64,000 bases of DNA from Coffea arabica (taxonomy: Eukaryota > Streptophyta > Magnoliopsida > Gentianales > Rubiaceae), in contig NC_092326.1 in NCBI RefSeq assembly GCF_036785885.1, positions 38,278,287-38,342,286 on the forward strand, given 5' to 3'. How positions within the stretch are numbered: the stretch's first letter is position 1; each line of letters opens with the position of its first letter. The position numbers and the translations under genes are program-made. Below, one piece after another: positions 1 through 11,939 of the stretch. The notes beneath the pieces were generated by a model. The model did no database searches. It was not told where the DNA came from and saw nothing but the letters and a program-made list of their open reading frames with translations.

Positions 1-1666
1 TATAGCGGAAAGGAAAAAGAACGGGGGACTTGGGTTTAGGGATTTACTTTGCTTTAATGAAGCCTTGCTAGCCAAACAAGCATGGAGGCTACTTACTTGT
101 CCCAACTTGTTGGTGAGTAAGATGATGAAAAATAAATATTTTCCTAAATCTAATATTTTTGAGTCCAAAGTAAAGGCTAGAGCTTCTTGGATTTGGCAAA
201 GTTTGCATAGCTCATTAGAGTTACTTGAAAGTGGGGTCTGGAAGCATGTCGGCGATGGTGCATCAGTGGATATCTGGGAGGATATGTGGGTAGAATGCTC
301 AAAGATTTGGAAAGTCACCTCTCCAAAACCAGCGGGATGTCAGACGACCAAGGTCTGCAATTTGATCAAGGGGAAGCAATGGAACAAGGACCTCGTCACA
401 GCTCTGTTCTCAAAGGAGGAAGCAGAGGCGATTTTGCAAATACCTCTAAGCTTATTTCAAAAAAAAGACAGATACAAATAGAGATACACCGCAAATGGGT
501 TCTATTCCACTAAATCCGGGTATGCAAGGGCCAAAGACAGAATCAAGGAGATGAATAGAACGCAAGCAAACTCCAGCACAAACAAAGAAAGATCCAAGGT
601 ATGGAATCAATTGTGGGGGACTGAACATCAAGCACAAAATCAAACACTTCCTGTGGAAATGTCTCCATTGCATCCTCCCCACTAACGAGGAAATTTTTAG
701 AAGGATTGGCAAGGGGGATCCTTTATGTAAGTGCTGTGGGAAAGAGCAAGAAATAATTGAACATGCCTTACTGAAGTGCAAGGCAAGAGAGCAAGCTTGG
801 GCAACCTTTCCTATTTCATGGGACGACATCAAAGATCATAGTTGGAACTTTTGGAAATGGTGGGAGTAGATGCAGGAAGCTAGATCAAGGAATGATGGGA
901 ATAAACACATTGAAATCACAGCCAACTTCCTCTGGCAAATCTGGAAGACAAGGAATAAGTGGAATTTTAACCAGACACTAAAGAAATGGCACCAAGCATT
1001 CAAAAAAGCTATGGAGGAATGGATGGAATATGATGAGGCTAGAAGAGATGTTAAGAGGGCCAACAAAGAGATTTCTCAGCCAGGAGATAGACATTGCATG
1101 CTATTGGACTGATGGAACAACATAACAATATCATGTACACGACTGCTGGAATAAGCCAAGGCAAAGCTAAAGCAGGAGTGGGGTTTATTGCTAAAGTTAA
1201 CAATGGCAAGATACTTGTGACTTGGTCCATCCCACACTCAGGAGCCAAAGATGCGGCAGAAATGGAGGCTATAGCCATCCGAATAGCATTGAGCAAGGCC
1301 ATAGAGGAAAACATGACGTCCTTATTGATTCTTTCTGATTGCAAAGCTGTTGTGGATAGAATCAAACAGGATGTCAAGGCCTAACCTCAATGGACATGCT
1401 AATTGAAGACATCAGACAGCTGAGTCGCTCCTTTTGGAAACGTACTTTTTTTACATTAGGAGAGAAATGAATATGTGTAGCCATGGTTTAGCTAAATTAG
1501 CTATTAACCTGATTCAAGAAACTAGGTGGAAGCAATCCTTCCCTGTGTGGCTTAATAGAGAAACCCACGATGACTTCCTGGCAGTTGCCAGTCTTTTGTA
1601 ATTCTGTTGTGCAGACATAACTGTAATTATTACTCATATACAAGTTGACATTTAACAAAAAAAAAA
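1..1666 (+). mobile_element. L1-type LINE, 3' part (zinc knuckle, RNase H, A-tail)
   Basis: This is the 3' portion of a plant L1-type non-LTR retrotransposon; the reverse transcriptase core lies to the left of the window. Reading rightward one sees the region after the RT (65-481), a zf-RVT-like CxxC...H...C knuckle near 727-780 (motif LCKCCGKEQEIIEHALLKC), and an RNase H-like segment at about 1094-1384 that includes SDCKAVVDRI. The remaining 3' part runs to an A-tract at 1657-1666. Reading moves between frames several times and stops interrupt it, so the copy is dead. The RNase H placed after the zinc knuckle is typical of plant L1 elements. The identification of the family is from memory. 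Confidence 0.85.
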
Positions 1667-1679
1667 GTCAAATACTTTG

Positions 1680-2023
1680 CCGAAACGGTGGAGAAGAAAA
1701 GGGAAGAAGGGAGAAAGGATGGAAAACCCGGATTAATCTCATTGCCCGAGTCAAATACAAACTGTGGACTCTTTGAGGCCATTAGACCTTTGGCGATCGG
1801 ATGGATTGCTGGTGCCAATATTTTGGTATCAGGGTCCTTCACCGGCGGATCAATGAATCCGGCATACTCTTTTGGATGTGCTCTTGTTGGAGGGAGCTTC
1901 AAGAATCAGGCAGTCTATTGGATTGGACCCTTGATTGGTGGTGCAGTTATTGCCGGGGTTTTGGATGATATATGTGGCCTTTGCTGCTGGAAGCCCTGGG
2001 GAACTGTTGAGGGGGCAGTTTAA
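1680..2023 (+). pseudogene. Tonoplast aquaporin (TIP) last-exon fragment
   Basis: The readable frame holds the C-terminal half of a tonoplast intrinsic protein: [16 protein letters not shown], then the second NPA box as [11 protein letters not shown], then [10 protein letters not shown] and a short tail ending at a stop. TIPs are six-helix water and small-solute channels of the vacuole membrane. Only the last two helices are present here. No upstream exons with the first NPA box are seen, and the sequence to the left is a LINE whose A-tail ends 14 bp away. The residue after NPA, normally the pore arginine, is tyrosine. A stranded exon fragment is the simplest reading; a real gene with distant exons to the left of the window is possible but unlikely. 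Confidence 0.6.
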
Positions 2024-3954
2024 CCCACATGCCACTGACTCGCTTTATGTTTCTATTCTGCTGGAAATGATTGGTAACTAGGGCCTGTGGTTTCTGTCGC
2101 AGAAATTTGTCATAGATATGGCAATTGCATTCGTGCACATTGTTATAGGAAAATGTTCTCTAAGAGGTAAGTGAATAAGCACTCATGAATTTCTAACTAC
2201 AATAGAAGTTCCAGTTGATGTTACTGTAACTTCTTCCCATGCTGCCACGTGGTAGCTCCAAAGCTAAAGTTTAGCTTATTTCTCCTCGGCTGACATTGGT
2301 GAAACATTTTACTAAGTTACTTTTGGTCAAATGCAAGGTACTTTAGGGTGGTTGAAAAGTACATCATTCTTTTACTTAATCTATCAAGGAGAAGCTTGCG
2401 TCTGGGATTGGCTCGATGCTGACGTGGCGCGAGGTGATTGGTGGCAACTTTGCGTTCGTTGCAAGTGACTTTTTGCCCTTTCACCTTTCCTTCTGTGTTT
2501 CCCTTCACCTTTCCTTCCGTTTGCTGTCGATGTTTTCGGCGAAATTCAACAAACTGCTCCACCAACTCTACCCGCTGTAGACCCACTCCAAACTGCTTCC
2601 TTGAAGTGATGGACTTGAGATGACCACTCAGTCCCATTCATTCTTTAGCCTCTCTCTCATACATTGTGCATTCCCGAAGATTTGGTCAATGAGATATTTG
2701 AAGAGTTCCCCATCAAATTCAACTTTCATGTTCTCTTCTCTTCTTCCATCTCCCCTTTGTTACGGGAGAATATATAGTGAAAAAATCAGTTGAGCCATAA
2801 TATTCTTGTCCTATAAACATTCTTTGATCTGATCTAATTTAATCAATTTTGCTTGCTTAGATTTTTGTCCGAGAATAGAACTCCTCTTATTCTCCCTAAT
2901 TTTTTTCTCTCATGTGTTGGAAGGTGAGAATCATGTACTCACGGGGTTTGTTTTCCCCCTTGGTTTTATTATCCTTTTTTTCCCTTGTGCATATTTCTTC
3001 CTTATTTTAACCCTTCTTGCCATAACCTTTTTGTTCCTTTTTTTTTGCAGGAAATCTTCGTCGCCCTTTAAGGAGAGGAATGGGTTTTATTTTTTCTCTT
3101 AGTTTTATTTCCTCTTTTTTTCCCCGTATGCATTATTTTTTCCTTACTTTCTTGCCATAACTGTTCTATTTTTTTTCTTTTTCCCACAATAAAACTTCGT
3201 TGCACTTTAAGAAGGGAAATAAAAAATTTATTAATGTTTTGTCTTCTTGTCTTATTGCCTAGGTTGATTTGATTCATGCATCTTGAAGAGCAATCGTCCA
3301 GGAAGAGAAAAGGAAAGAATAGTTTGATGCTGTTGGCTTCAGGTTTTTCTTCATTTTTTTCTGGTATTTTTGGTATCTTTTCTTCGGTCGAGATTGCCAC
3401 AAGAAGGATAAGAAGTGTTGTTTGAGTGCTTAAAATAAATATATACTATAACAAAAGCAAGAGAGGCAGAAAGAAGAGAGAAAATAGAAGACCTGAGCAC
3501 GAGCGAAATTGAAAGCGAGGTAATTATTGAAATCAGGAAACTTAGAATAGTGTTGGAGTTGCGGCCAAATCTCAGACTTATCGGAAGTCAGAGAAATTTG
3601 TTGCTCCAGCCCAACTGATTTGCCCAATTAGAGATGCCACAAATTTCTTACTCAGAACCCAAGTTGTAAATCTTGAATTTTTCTTGTACCTTCGATTTAA
3701 ATAGCCTCAGTCCCAAAAAAGATTGGGGCCTTTAGTCTAAATTACCTGTAAATTTGCTATCTTGGGCATTATGACTCATTTAATGTCACCTCAGCTTAAT
3801 ACCACCTATCTTTACTAATTGGTATCCTCTCTTTTGTTATCATAAACTTTCCAGCGAGCCCTGCAATGGAGTAAAAATTGTAGCATTCCAATGAAGCATT
3901 TTCTTCTGGGGGATATGGGGGATAGATCTTGAAGATTAGCTTCAAGATATAAAG
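2024..3954. other. Intergenic, T-rich, with an imperfect tandem repeat
   Basis: No supported gene. Short open frames exist, but their translations are low-complexity or match no family I know. The stretch at 2300-2640 has a short repeated TTCACCTTTCCTTC motif. The stretch 2880-3400 is very T-rich and holds the tandem repeat listed separately. Confidence 0.5.
2943..3215. repeat. Imperfect tandem duplication, period about 136 bp
   Basis: Two diverged copies, about 2943-3078 and 3079-3215, share the order: GGTTT(T)ATT, a T-run, GCATA/GCATTATT, CTTGCCATAAC, a second T-run, then AAATCTTCGTCGC or AAACTTCGTTGC followed by CTTTAAG. Divergence is well above 10 percent, so the duplication is old. Confidence 0.6.
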
Positions 3955-5640
3955 ATGGTTTATTTAGTAGTGTACTACATGGGATTGTGTATATGGTTGT
4001 CTTTGTTTAGTAATAGCTCCATTTTCGTGTACTCTGTGATTGTAAAAGACATTGGAACAGCCCAAGACCTTGTATTTGTAGATGGGATTAGTGCCATTGG
4101 AGAAATAGATGACGCTTTCATTTGTGCCACCTTGGATTGGTGGCTACCTGAGAAATATGACTATGGAACCTATAGCTGGGACCATGCTTCCCTTCTCAAT
4201 CAGGTACTTTCCATTTTCCTGCATTTGCAGCTATTTCATGTTTCATGTTTATGTCTGTGCGTGTGTGTGTGTGTGCCTTTTTTAATATTACCTGCAAGCT
4301 TACTACGTTGGTATGCTGAAGTTGTTGATGGATTTAGTCCACATGAACCAATGCCGTCTTTTATAACAAGGGGATGATGGCTTGTTTGAGCTGTATATTT
4401 CAGCTTCAAATTCATTTCTGATTAAAAAGATGTGATTTTTATGCTTTAGACGGTGTGTTAGAAAAGTTTTTTTATGGCTGCGAATTCACTCTGATGCTTT
4501 CAGCAATGAAGTTGTAAAAGGGAAAGGAGACAATACTTGTCGCTTATCACTTATGCTCTGTTTTGTTTGCCTTCTTTGATTAAAGTCCAAAAGATCTTGA
4601 TTGTGTTCTGAGAGAGATGTTAACGAATTTCAAATTGTCCAAAATGATTCTGGGCTATTATATGCCGTGGCCAATTTGAATTAAAACATTAGTGTTTAAT
4701 GGACTGGTTTGATCTGTTTCTTGGTTTATTTGCAGGATCTTAACAACATAATTTTATTGAATGCAGTAAAAGGTATTAACTTTTTCTGGCTTTCTTGATT
4801 ACTAAAAACGGCATTCTAACATTATAGTCCTATTATGGGAGCTCAAATTGCTATCTTCCCCTCATTTTGCAGCTTTTTCACTATTAAAGATTAGACTTGG
4901 GGGCACCTTGCAAGATAATGTCATATATCAAACTCAGAGTAATCAACGTTGCCATTCATTTGTTAAGAATTCCTCAGAGTTGTTTGGCTTCGCTCAAGGG
5001 TGCCTTCCTTCGTCCAGACGGGATGAATTAAACTCTTTTTTCAAGAAATCTGGGTACGTAAGAAGCAACACCTTGGTTAGTTAGACTGGTAATTATTTGT
5101 CATTATTCTCATCGATCTGAAATTAATGAATCACTGTCTTCATTCCAGGGCTGAAATTATTTGGTTTGAATGCTCTGAATGGGAGGAGAATAAGGTCCGA
5201 TGGTTCAACAGTTGGAGCTTGGGATTCCTCAAATGTTGAAGCTTTTATTCGTTACACTGTTGAAAAGGGCTACAACATATATGGTTGGGAACTTGGTAAT
5301 ATCATTTACCTTTCTATGGTTAGCCTGCTGCAGAAATGCTTCTTCTCTGTTTTTATATAGTTTTTTCAAATGATTTAGATAGCTTGAGATTAGTTTCGGA
5401 TGGTAATTTTTCATCATCTATTTTGGCCAGGGAATGAACTTTGCGGCGGTGGAGTTGGGACAAGAGTTGCACCTAATTAGTATGCTTCTGATATAATCGT
5501 ACTACACAACAAAGTGCAAGAAATCTACAAAGGATGTAGCAAACAAGCCAATTGTTTTAGCGCCGGGAGGATTCTTTGATGTCAATTGGTTTACAGATTT
5601 TTTGCACAGGACCAACAACGCTGTAGATTTGTATTGGAAC
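3955..5640 (+). pseudogene. Heparanase-like glycoside hydrolase family 79 pseudogene (5' part)
   Basis: Exon-like blocks match the N-terminal half of plant heparanase-like (GH79, secreted beta-glucuronidase-type) proteins in the right order. Block 1, to 4203, has ISAIGEIDDAFICATLDWW and SWDHASLLNQ. Block 2 is 4736-4772 (DLNNIILLNAVK). Block 3 is 4873-5053 ([24 protein letters not shown]). Block 4 is 5149-5295 (LNALNGRRIRSDGS, IYGWELG). Block 5 runs from 5431 to about 5640 (GNELCGGGVGTRV). The donor and acceptor signals survive. However, block 4 lost two bases near its start, block 5 has a stop and a frame change, and the second half of the protein, including the rest of the barrel, is absent. 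The proton-donor context WELGNE still spans the last junction. The start may be the Met at 3955 or 3979, ahead of a hydrophobic stretch. Confidence 0.8.
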
Positions 5641-7118
5641 AGATTGCCTTTCTTTTTTTTATTTAAATCAGATGGTGAAAATGATTTGCCTCACCTACTT
5701 ATATGGCTATAATTTGCTGAAGAAAATGACCTTTTGTTTATTCAGCTTAACCCAAGCTTTCGCCTTTCTTGGATTTCTTCCAGAGCTGGAAACAAAAATG
5801 GCCACCGGTGAAAAACAACTGGTGAGGGAAAACGGAAGATTTGTTGTACGATTTTGGCAAGTGAATTTATTCTGGCCACCCGCTCTTTTTATACATATCA
5901 TTCCTGATTTCCATTTTTTTCTTGTACAACGAATCTTTACAAATCATAGGCCATTGTTTTACTTCTTTTAACGATTTGTTACGATTAGATGTTTACCATT
6001 TACCTAAGAGTTGGGTTATTCTTTGTATAAATTTTAACAAATTTTTTTTTTTGTATAAAATTCAACCACTTGATTAATTGTTCTTTGTAATTTCGTTATG
6101 CATTCACCATTACATTTGACCATGAATCAATGGAGTGATTTACTTATCATTGACTACATTTTTAGATGAAAATTTTGACAACAACAAGTCAAGTGGCTAC
6201 ATTTGACAAAGTAGATTAAAGCTCAGAAGCTTTTATTCATTTTATTTGTTCTCATAACTTCTTTCTTGGTAATTTTTGTAAAATAGAGATCACAAAGTGT
6301 GTAACTTCTTCTTTGAATAACTTATCACCAATACAACATAATTAAAACCAAAAACGTTCTAAAGTTTGTAGAAATCAATGTATTTTTCCAACAATACACA
6401 TTTATATTTACAAGGTAAACAAAAAGAAACAAATGTAAATTTACTTCTATACAATGCAATTACTAATAAATTCCACAAAAACAAATTATTTTATGTGAAA
6501 AATATAACTATAACTACTACAAAGCCACCCCTACTAGTGCTCGTACATAAATGAGTTTTACCAAATCCCTCGATCTCTCAAATCTACAATTACATAGATA
6601 CCTGACCGGAACCAATTAACGTATCAAAATTACCTTATTTAGAAGCTCAAATAATTAGAGGTTGGTCGAGATATATAAACGTAATATGCATTACATTTTG
6701 GCCATCTACAATTTAACACTTTTTTTAACATAACTTTTTTATAATTTCAAAAGCTACACGTGATCCTCCTATGATAGAAAGGTGAATAATCTTTACTTGC
6801 GACCTCCTATGATTAAAAAAAGGTGACTAATCTTTTTGCTTGAGAGGAGGGCTTGGAAGTTGTATGTCAAACGATTATTTTGAAGCTCAGACGGACAAAC
6901 AATGTTGTTAAATTCGGACTGGATAGCGACTCGATTAAACTATAAGGTTAGGGGTCAACTGGTTTAGACTGTTCTTAAAGACTTGCTGACGTCAGTTTGA
7001 TGTCATAATTATTTTATATTTTTATAAATTTCAGAAATATTGAAATAAAGTTCTTGGTTATATTCAACTAATCATATAAAATATTCCAAAATAGCAACCA
7101 AATAACCTAAAAATTATA
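5641..7118. other. Intergenic, AT-rich
   Basis: No gene supported. Around 6895-7010 there is sequence resembling one end of the CCGGTT-rich hAT-like family seen at 27594-28639 (GTTAAATTCGGACTGG, CTGGTTTAGAC), probably a decayed copy. The remainder is simple AT-rich DNA. Confidence 0.45.
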
Positions 7119-7446
7119 CTCCCTCCGTCCCACTTTGATAGTCCTGTATTCCTTTTTCATCTGTCCCAAATTGTAGTCCACTTTCCAATTGAAAAATATA
7201 GTTGTATTTTAATTTTGCTAAAATACCCTTATTCAATATAAGTAGTTGTTACTATAAACCTACTCCATTTAATGAGAGTTGATTCTTTTTTTACCATCAA
7301 TTCAAGTTTCCATAAAGTTGTACCATATTTAATGTGAGAGTATTTTAGAAAAATAGCAATCTAAATTTACTTTTTCAAAAAGTTAACTATTTTTTCTTAA
7401 ATTGTGTGAAAAAAGAAACAGAACTAGCAAAGTGGACCGGACAGAG
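7119..7446. mobile_element. Stowaway-type MITE (Tc1/mariner)
   Basis: The left end is CTCCCTCCGTCCCACTTTG. The right end, read on the other strand, is CTCTGTCCGGTCCACTTTG, so the terminal inverted repeats match over about 19 bp with few mismatches. The element is flanked by TA on both sides (7117-7118 and 7447-7448), the target duplication of Tc1/mariner elements. It is 328 bp with no coding capacity, as expected for Stowaway. Confidence 0.9.
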
Positions 7447-7490
7447 TATATAAAAATATAAATCCAATGGGAAGCACGGTCCAATGGGAG

Positions 7491-8279
7491 TCAGAGGAGG
7501 AGAATCTGAGAACGTGGAAGCACGGTCCAATGGGAATCGTCGTCATGAAAATTGAAAGCACAATTTAATGAGAGTTGACCGTCCTAATGACTTTGTATTC
7601 AGTGCAAAACTACAATTTCCAGAGCTGCAGATTAAATAAGTTTTGCGACCTTAAACAATAGGTGTTACTGTGGTGGTCAATAATGAGATTGAGACCTGTC
7701 TAAGTTGGCCGAAGCCACTATTTACTGGTTACGTTAAGTGGAGTCAGAATATTATTCCAAATAATATTTCATTTGTATCATAAACACATTTTTTAATTCA
7801 CTATTTTATATTCCTAATCACATTTTTATCTCCCGTACATCACATCACAAAAAATATTATAGTAATTATTTCAAATAACACTCTATCCAAACAAATAAAG
7901 TACTATTTACTGTTAAGTTTACATGTGACGAGGAGAATGCTCCTTCCATGGGGCTGAATGAATCAAGGGGTTGTGTCCCATGACGAAACAGCTACGTTGA
8001 AGGTACAGAAATCTGGTAGCTGTCAATTCCAATTTTATGAAGGTGAATTTAAAATGAGTACTAGCGCAGTTAGAGCATTGGGGAGACCATCTTCCTTATT
8101 CAAGATAACCACAGACAAGATCATTGTTCTTGTATGACTTCTAACACGATGCAATAATTGCTCCTCCATGGTTTTGCAGATTGTTGTACTTTTTGGGTTG
8201 TTTTGGTTATTTTCTTGTTGGACAGACCCTTGTTAAGTAGGGATGAACTTCTTCGTATGACTCATTCTCTGTCCTGGAG
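7491..8279. repeat. Copy 1 of an inverted 0.8-kb dispersed repeat
   Basis: This stretch is found again in reverse orientation at 48016-49096, with long near-identical runs, for example around the words GACGAAACAGCTACGTTGA and CAATAGGTGTTACTGTGGTG. Homology stops at about 7491 and 8279. This copy carries its own MITE insertion near 7750-7901 that the other copy lacks. It has no terminal repeats that I can see and no coding frame. It begins about 165 bp past the ZIP-A stop codon, so it may include downstream sequence of an ancestral gene or be an unclassified element. Confidence 0.75.
7750..7901 (-). mobile_element. MITE inserted in repeat copy 1
   Basis: Read on the minus strand it starts TGTTTGGATAGAGTGTTATTTG and ends AATATTATTTGGAATAAT. 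The body contains TTTTTTGTGATGTGATGTACG. The same family forms the outermost shell of the nest at 27551-29413. The copy of the surrounding repeat at 48 kb lacks this segment, which shows it is an insertion. The exact target duplication is unclear. Confidence 0.7.
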
Positions 8280-8443
8280 TAGTTGAGCATTTCTGTAATT
8301 TTTTTTTACGTGAGGAGAAACTAAAATTCATACACTCACGTTAATGAATCCATCTTCAAAAATGAATTTGCTTCCCAGGAGATGTGAGGGTGAAACTTTT
8401 CCAAAATAACTATTCCTAAGTTATACTAATACATACAATAATA

Positions 8444-11355
8444 TTAGGCCCATTTAGCCAAAAGTGACATGCAACCTGCTCCCAGCAGCAGTGAAAAGTT
8501 GGCTCCAAATTGGAGCCTCGAGTTATTTTGGAGTCTGGGATTCATAAAATCGGCAGCAAGGAGATCAACAAGTGCCATATAAACTAAAATTCCAGCTGAA
8601 GCAGAGTTGAAAATGCCTTCCACAATTAGAGCTGTTGTGCTATTCTCATCATAGATGTTTGAAATTCCTAAACCAATCGCAACTCCAATGGGCGTTGTGA
8701 GGGCAAAGAAAACTGCCATCACTGTGATAGTCTTAGCCTTGAATGTTGCCTGCAAAATCAACACAGCATCCAGACGGAAACAAGATCAACTCAATGATAT
8801 GTTAATTGCTCTATTATCCTCTATTATCCTATCTCTCCTCAAACGATAATAAGGTAAAAGTGTTTTGCTTCTGTAATCAGCACACCATGATAGCATAGCA
8901 AGAATTCCAAGTACCATCATATAAACTATAAACAGGGCTGTAGGGTGTAGCCAGTCAAATCGCATTATCCACCTTTTATCTTCTCACTGACCATTCAACA
9001 TTGTGGGCAGAGATGCTTTGACTGTGAAAATGGAATGTGATGGCTTCCAAAATCGAAAAAGGACACTTGGTATTAGCAAGCACCATCAGTGACATGGATG
9101 CACCTTCACTGGTAGGCTAAATTAAGCAGGCCCTTTCTTTTTCTCTCTCTCCTTTTTTTTTTTTCCTTTTTCTCTCCCATTTTGGTTGGGGGGTAGGGGG
9201 GTTTTAGAGTTTTACTAGAGAGTTATTCAAGAAAGTTCCCAATTGCTTATCAGTTGTTTGCTTTTGCCTAAAGACGGGAAAAAGGGAGTTCTTTTATAAG
9301 ATGCATGACCTACAAAAAAGAGACTCCAAAAGCTCATCATCACTTATCAACGTGCTAGTGAGGGCTGTATCTGGCTAATTCAGTTTTTGTTGGGGTCTCA
9401 ATAATATATAGAACCAAAAGATACAAATAAAGATTGACTTGCCACTTCGATAGATGAGCATGCTAAAGCTTTACAAATACCTATTCTATCAGATGTACGT
9501 GCCTGAACAGCATATGAGGCAGCAATGAATAGGGCAGTAGATTAGTGTGCAAACTATGGTACCTGAGAAATGCAACCTCCCAAGCCCATGCCTTCAAAAA
9601 GTTGATGAAAAGTCAATGCTGCTACAAGGGGTTTGATTGTTTTGGGACTCTCTGATGCGCCCAAAGATATGCCAATGACCACAGAATGCACCACAATTCC
9701 CATCTCCAAAACCTGTTCAAAGTACATAGCCCATCATCATATGTATAGTGAACCACAATTCTGATCTCCAAAACATAGTAGTACTTCCTTTGTTTCAAGT
9801 ATTTTGTATCAATTTTTTTAAAAATAATGATTTGATTATGATGTTTATACTTCTTTTTTTTTAATCTTATCTTCACAAACTCAAAATTTAAATTTGAACG
9901 ATATTATGCATATGATTAAAAAAAAAAAGTATTGTATTAAAAGAAGAGACTAAAAAGTGTATAATAAACATTTTGGAATGTTCTATCTTGAAAAATATGA
10001 CGCTTTCAGGTGATAAAAGGAGTATTAAGTTGAACTAAAGTGCTCATCGTTCAATTTAATGATTGGAATGAATCTAGAAAATTTCACCTTCATCAATCAA
10101 TTTTAAGTTATTAGATTAATAAATTCTCATACCAACCAATTAAGTTCAATTTAATGATTGGAATGAATCTAGAAAAAAGTTCACCTTCATCAATGAAATT
10201 AAGTAGTTATTACATTAATTAATTCTGTTTCCAACCAATGAAGCACAACCGAACTACGTACAACCAATCTTATGATGCTTGTGCTAGCTTTTCGTTTGTG
10301 TATTATTAATTTTTTTAGGATCTCAAACCTCATCAACAAATAAGGTAAGAAACTTTAGTGGAGCAAAAAGTAGAGCTGCATGTTTTCAATTTCAATGGCT
10401 CGTCAAGTCATTTGGTGGCCTAAAAAACAATCTCGACCGGTTGAACCACTCATTTCTATCAGTCAAATTATTAAACTGAACAATTAAACCGGATTTTGGT
10501 CGAGCTCGAATCGAATTAGCTTGTCCAAAAACGAACTCGCAAGAAAGGCAAATCATAGACCAGAAGTTTAATTTTAAAAAAAAAATTAGAAGACTTTCCT
10601 CAAAATTCGATCACACTTAACAGATTAAAAAAAAGGAATTAGAGAATCTAAACCTCTGCAATCAATTAATATATATTCCTCAAAGAACTTTATGAGAAGT
10701 AAAACAAGATTACTACATATTTATATACAACATAAAGAGATAGAAAAGTGACCTGTGAAACAACACGATGCCGAATCAGGGCTGATGAACTGGACTCCTC
10801 ATTTGATGACAAAGTAGAGCCATGAGCATGGCCATGAGTTGCATGTGTGTGAAGGTGGACATGAGCTTGATGATCACCAACTTTTTCTTCGTCCCCAGAG
10901 ACTGGTTTGGCCTTACAAAAATGGGACCTCTGGTAATAGCTAGTAGCAAAAGTATCCACCATCAAAGTCCCAATAGCCGAAAGCATGGCTACAAAGCCAG
11001 AAAAAGGAAACCCCCAAGGATTTTCATTCAAACATGGACTAGTCAGGCTCTCAAATGCATCTGGTAAAACATGGACCATCCCAGTAGCTAAAATGACCCC
11101 TGCAGCAAAAGCCTTAATCATGAAAAAGATATCATTTTCAGGTGAAAAAGATGGGAAGGTTTTGCTCAAAACTGGGACTGCCACCCCAATACCACCAGCA
11201 ATGAGAATTGTAGCTATGGCTACCAATTTGTACTTTAGAGCCTCTGCTCTATTCTTCCCTCCTTCAACCTCTGATTTGTCACATGTACATTCAGAAAATA
11301 CAGAAACAGGAAGGAGAAACACTAGAATGACTAGCAAAAGAGTAAAGCTCTTCAT
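8444..11355 (-). CDS. ZIP-family zinc/iron transporter, paralog A
   Basis: Complete three-exon gene on the minus strand: exon 1 11355-10753, exon 2 9712-9563, exon 3 8749-8444, all GT-AG and in phase 0, giving 352 residues. ZIP proteins move Zn2+, Fe2+ and related ions into the cytosol across eight membrane helices. Seen here: a signal-like hydrophobic N-terminus followed by ECTC, helix 3 with [21 protein letters not shown], and a cytosolic loop very rich in histidine ([15 protein letters not shown]). The metal-pore helices carry H210 ([12 protein letters not shown]), H237 and E241 ([11 protein letters not shown]). The protein ends LLAKWA. The start chosen is the Met before the signal peptide rather than an upstream in-frame Met at 11517, which would put 54 non-hydrophobic residues ahead of it. 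Which metal is carried cannot be read from sequence. It is paralogous to ZIP-B about 12 kb away. Confidence 0.95.
9779..10026. mobile_element. Possible degenerate Stowaway-like MITE in ZIP-A intron 1
   Basis: The left end TACTTCCTTTGTTTCAAG pairs loosely with the right end, which reads TAATACTCCTTTTATCACC on the other strand. The interior is AT-rich. Several mismatches make this tentative. Confidence 0.4.
10049..10240. repeat. Tandem duplication in ZIP-A intron 1, period 95 bp
   Basis: GTTCAATTTAATGATTGG occurs at 10049 and again at 10144. Each is followed by GAATGAATCTAGAAAA, TTCACCTTCATCAAT and ACCAATxAAG. The copies differ by a few substitutions and short indels. Confidence 0.75.
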
Positions 11356-11396
11356 GGCTAGGAAAAGTGTGGTAATGAATGGACTGTGAAGTGAAC

Positions 11397-11406
11397 TATA
11401 TATATA
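11397..11406 (-). promoter_or_regulatory. TATA-like box of ZIP-A
   Basis: Minus-strand TATATATAGT lies about 45 bp upstream of the ZIP-A start codon. If used, it leaves only a very short 5' leader, so an alternative upstream start of transcription is possible. Confidence 0.4.
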
Positions 11407-11939
11407 CTTAAATTGGTATAAATTGTGGGACTTTAGAATTGATAAAGAAAAGATGAGAATGTGATTATGGCGACATGCAATGCAGCAGTGTCTTTGGAAC
11501 TGAGAAAAGAAGGACAAATGTTCGGCGATTTGGGGCTAATGACGACATTGTGTGTTAATTGAGTCAAGTTGATTGTGATGATTAATTATGCTGACAACTT
11601 TAGTGTGATTAAATCTTTACATGTACTTCAACCTACGTATGTCCAACTGATTTCTTGGTTTTAGGATCTGGTGCGAAATTGAATCGTATATAACATTAAC
11701 ATGAGCCACTAATTTAATTTGTCTGGTTTAAGATTAACTTCCTGTTGGAAACTTAGGCCATGTTTTGGAGGTTACCGAGGACAGTTCAAGGCTTTGGGAG
11801 GAAGTAGACTAACACACACTAACGTTTTTTGATAACATCTTAAGTAAATATAAAAAGAAGAACATGCACTAGCGATTATATAGTAAGATGTCTCTAACTT
11901 TTGCCCAACAACATTCTTTAACATTAGTTTATTCGGATT

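Noticed and set aside
2317-2637. Minus-strand 106-codon frame
   Set aside because: Its translation is low-complexity with a short internal repeat and matches no family; no splice or promoter context.
4235-4277. GTGTGT run in the GH79 pseudogene as a regulatory element
   Set aside because: It is a short simple repeat with no further support.
5672-5971. Plus-strand 99-codon frame after the GH79 remnant
   Set aside because: It does not match the expected continuation of GH79 and has no other family signature.
10822-11389. Plus-strand frames over ZIP-A exon 1 (and 25602-25790 over ZIP-B)
   Set aside because: Shadows of the true minus-strand exons.
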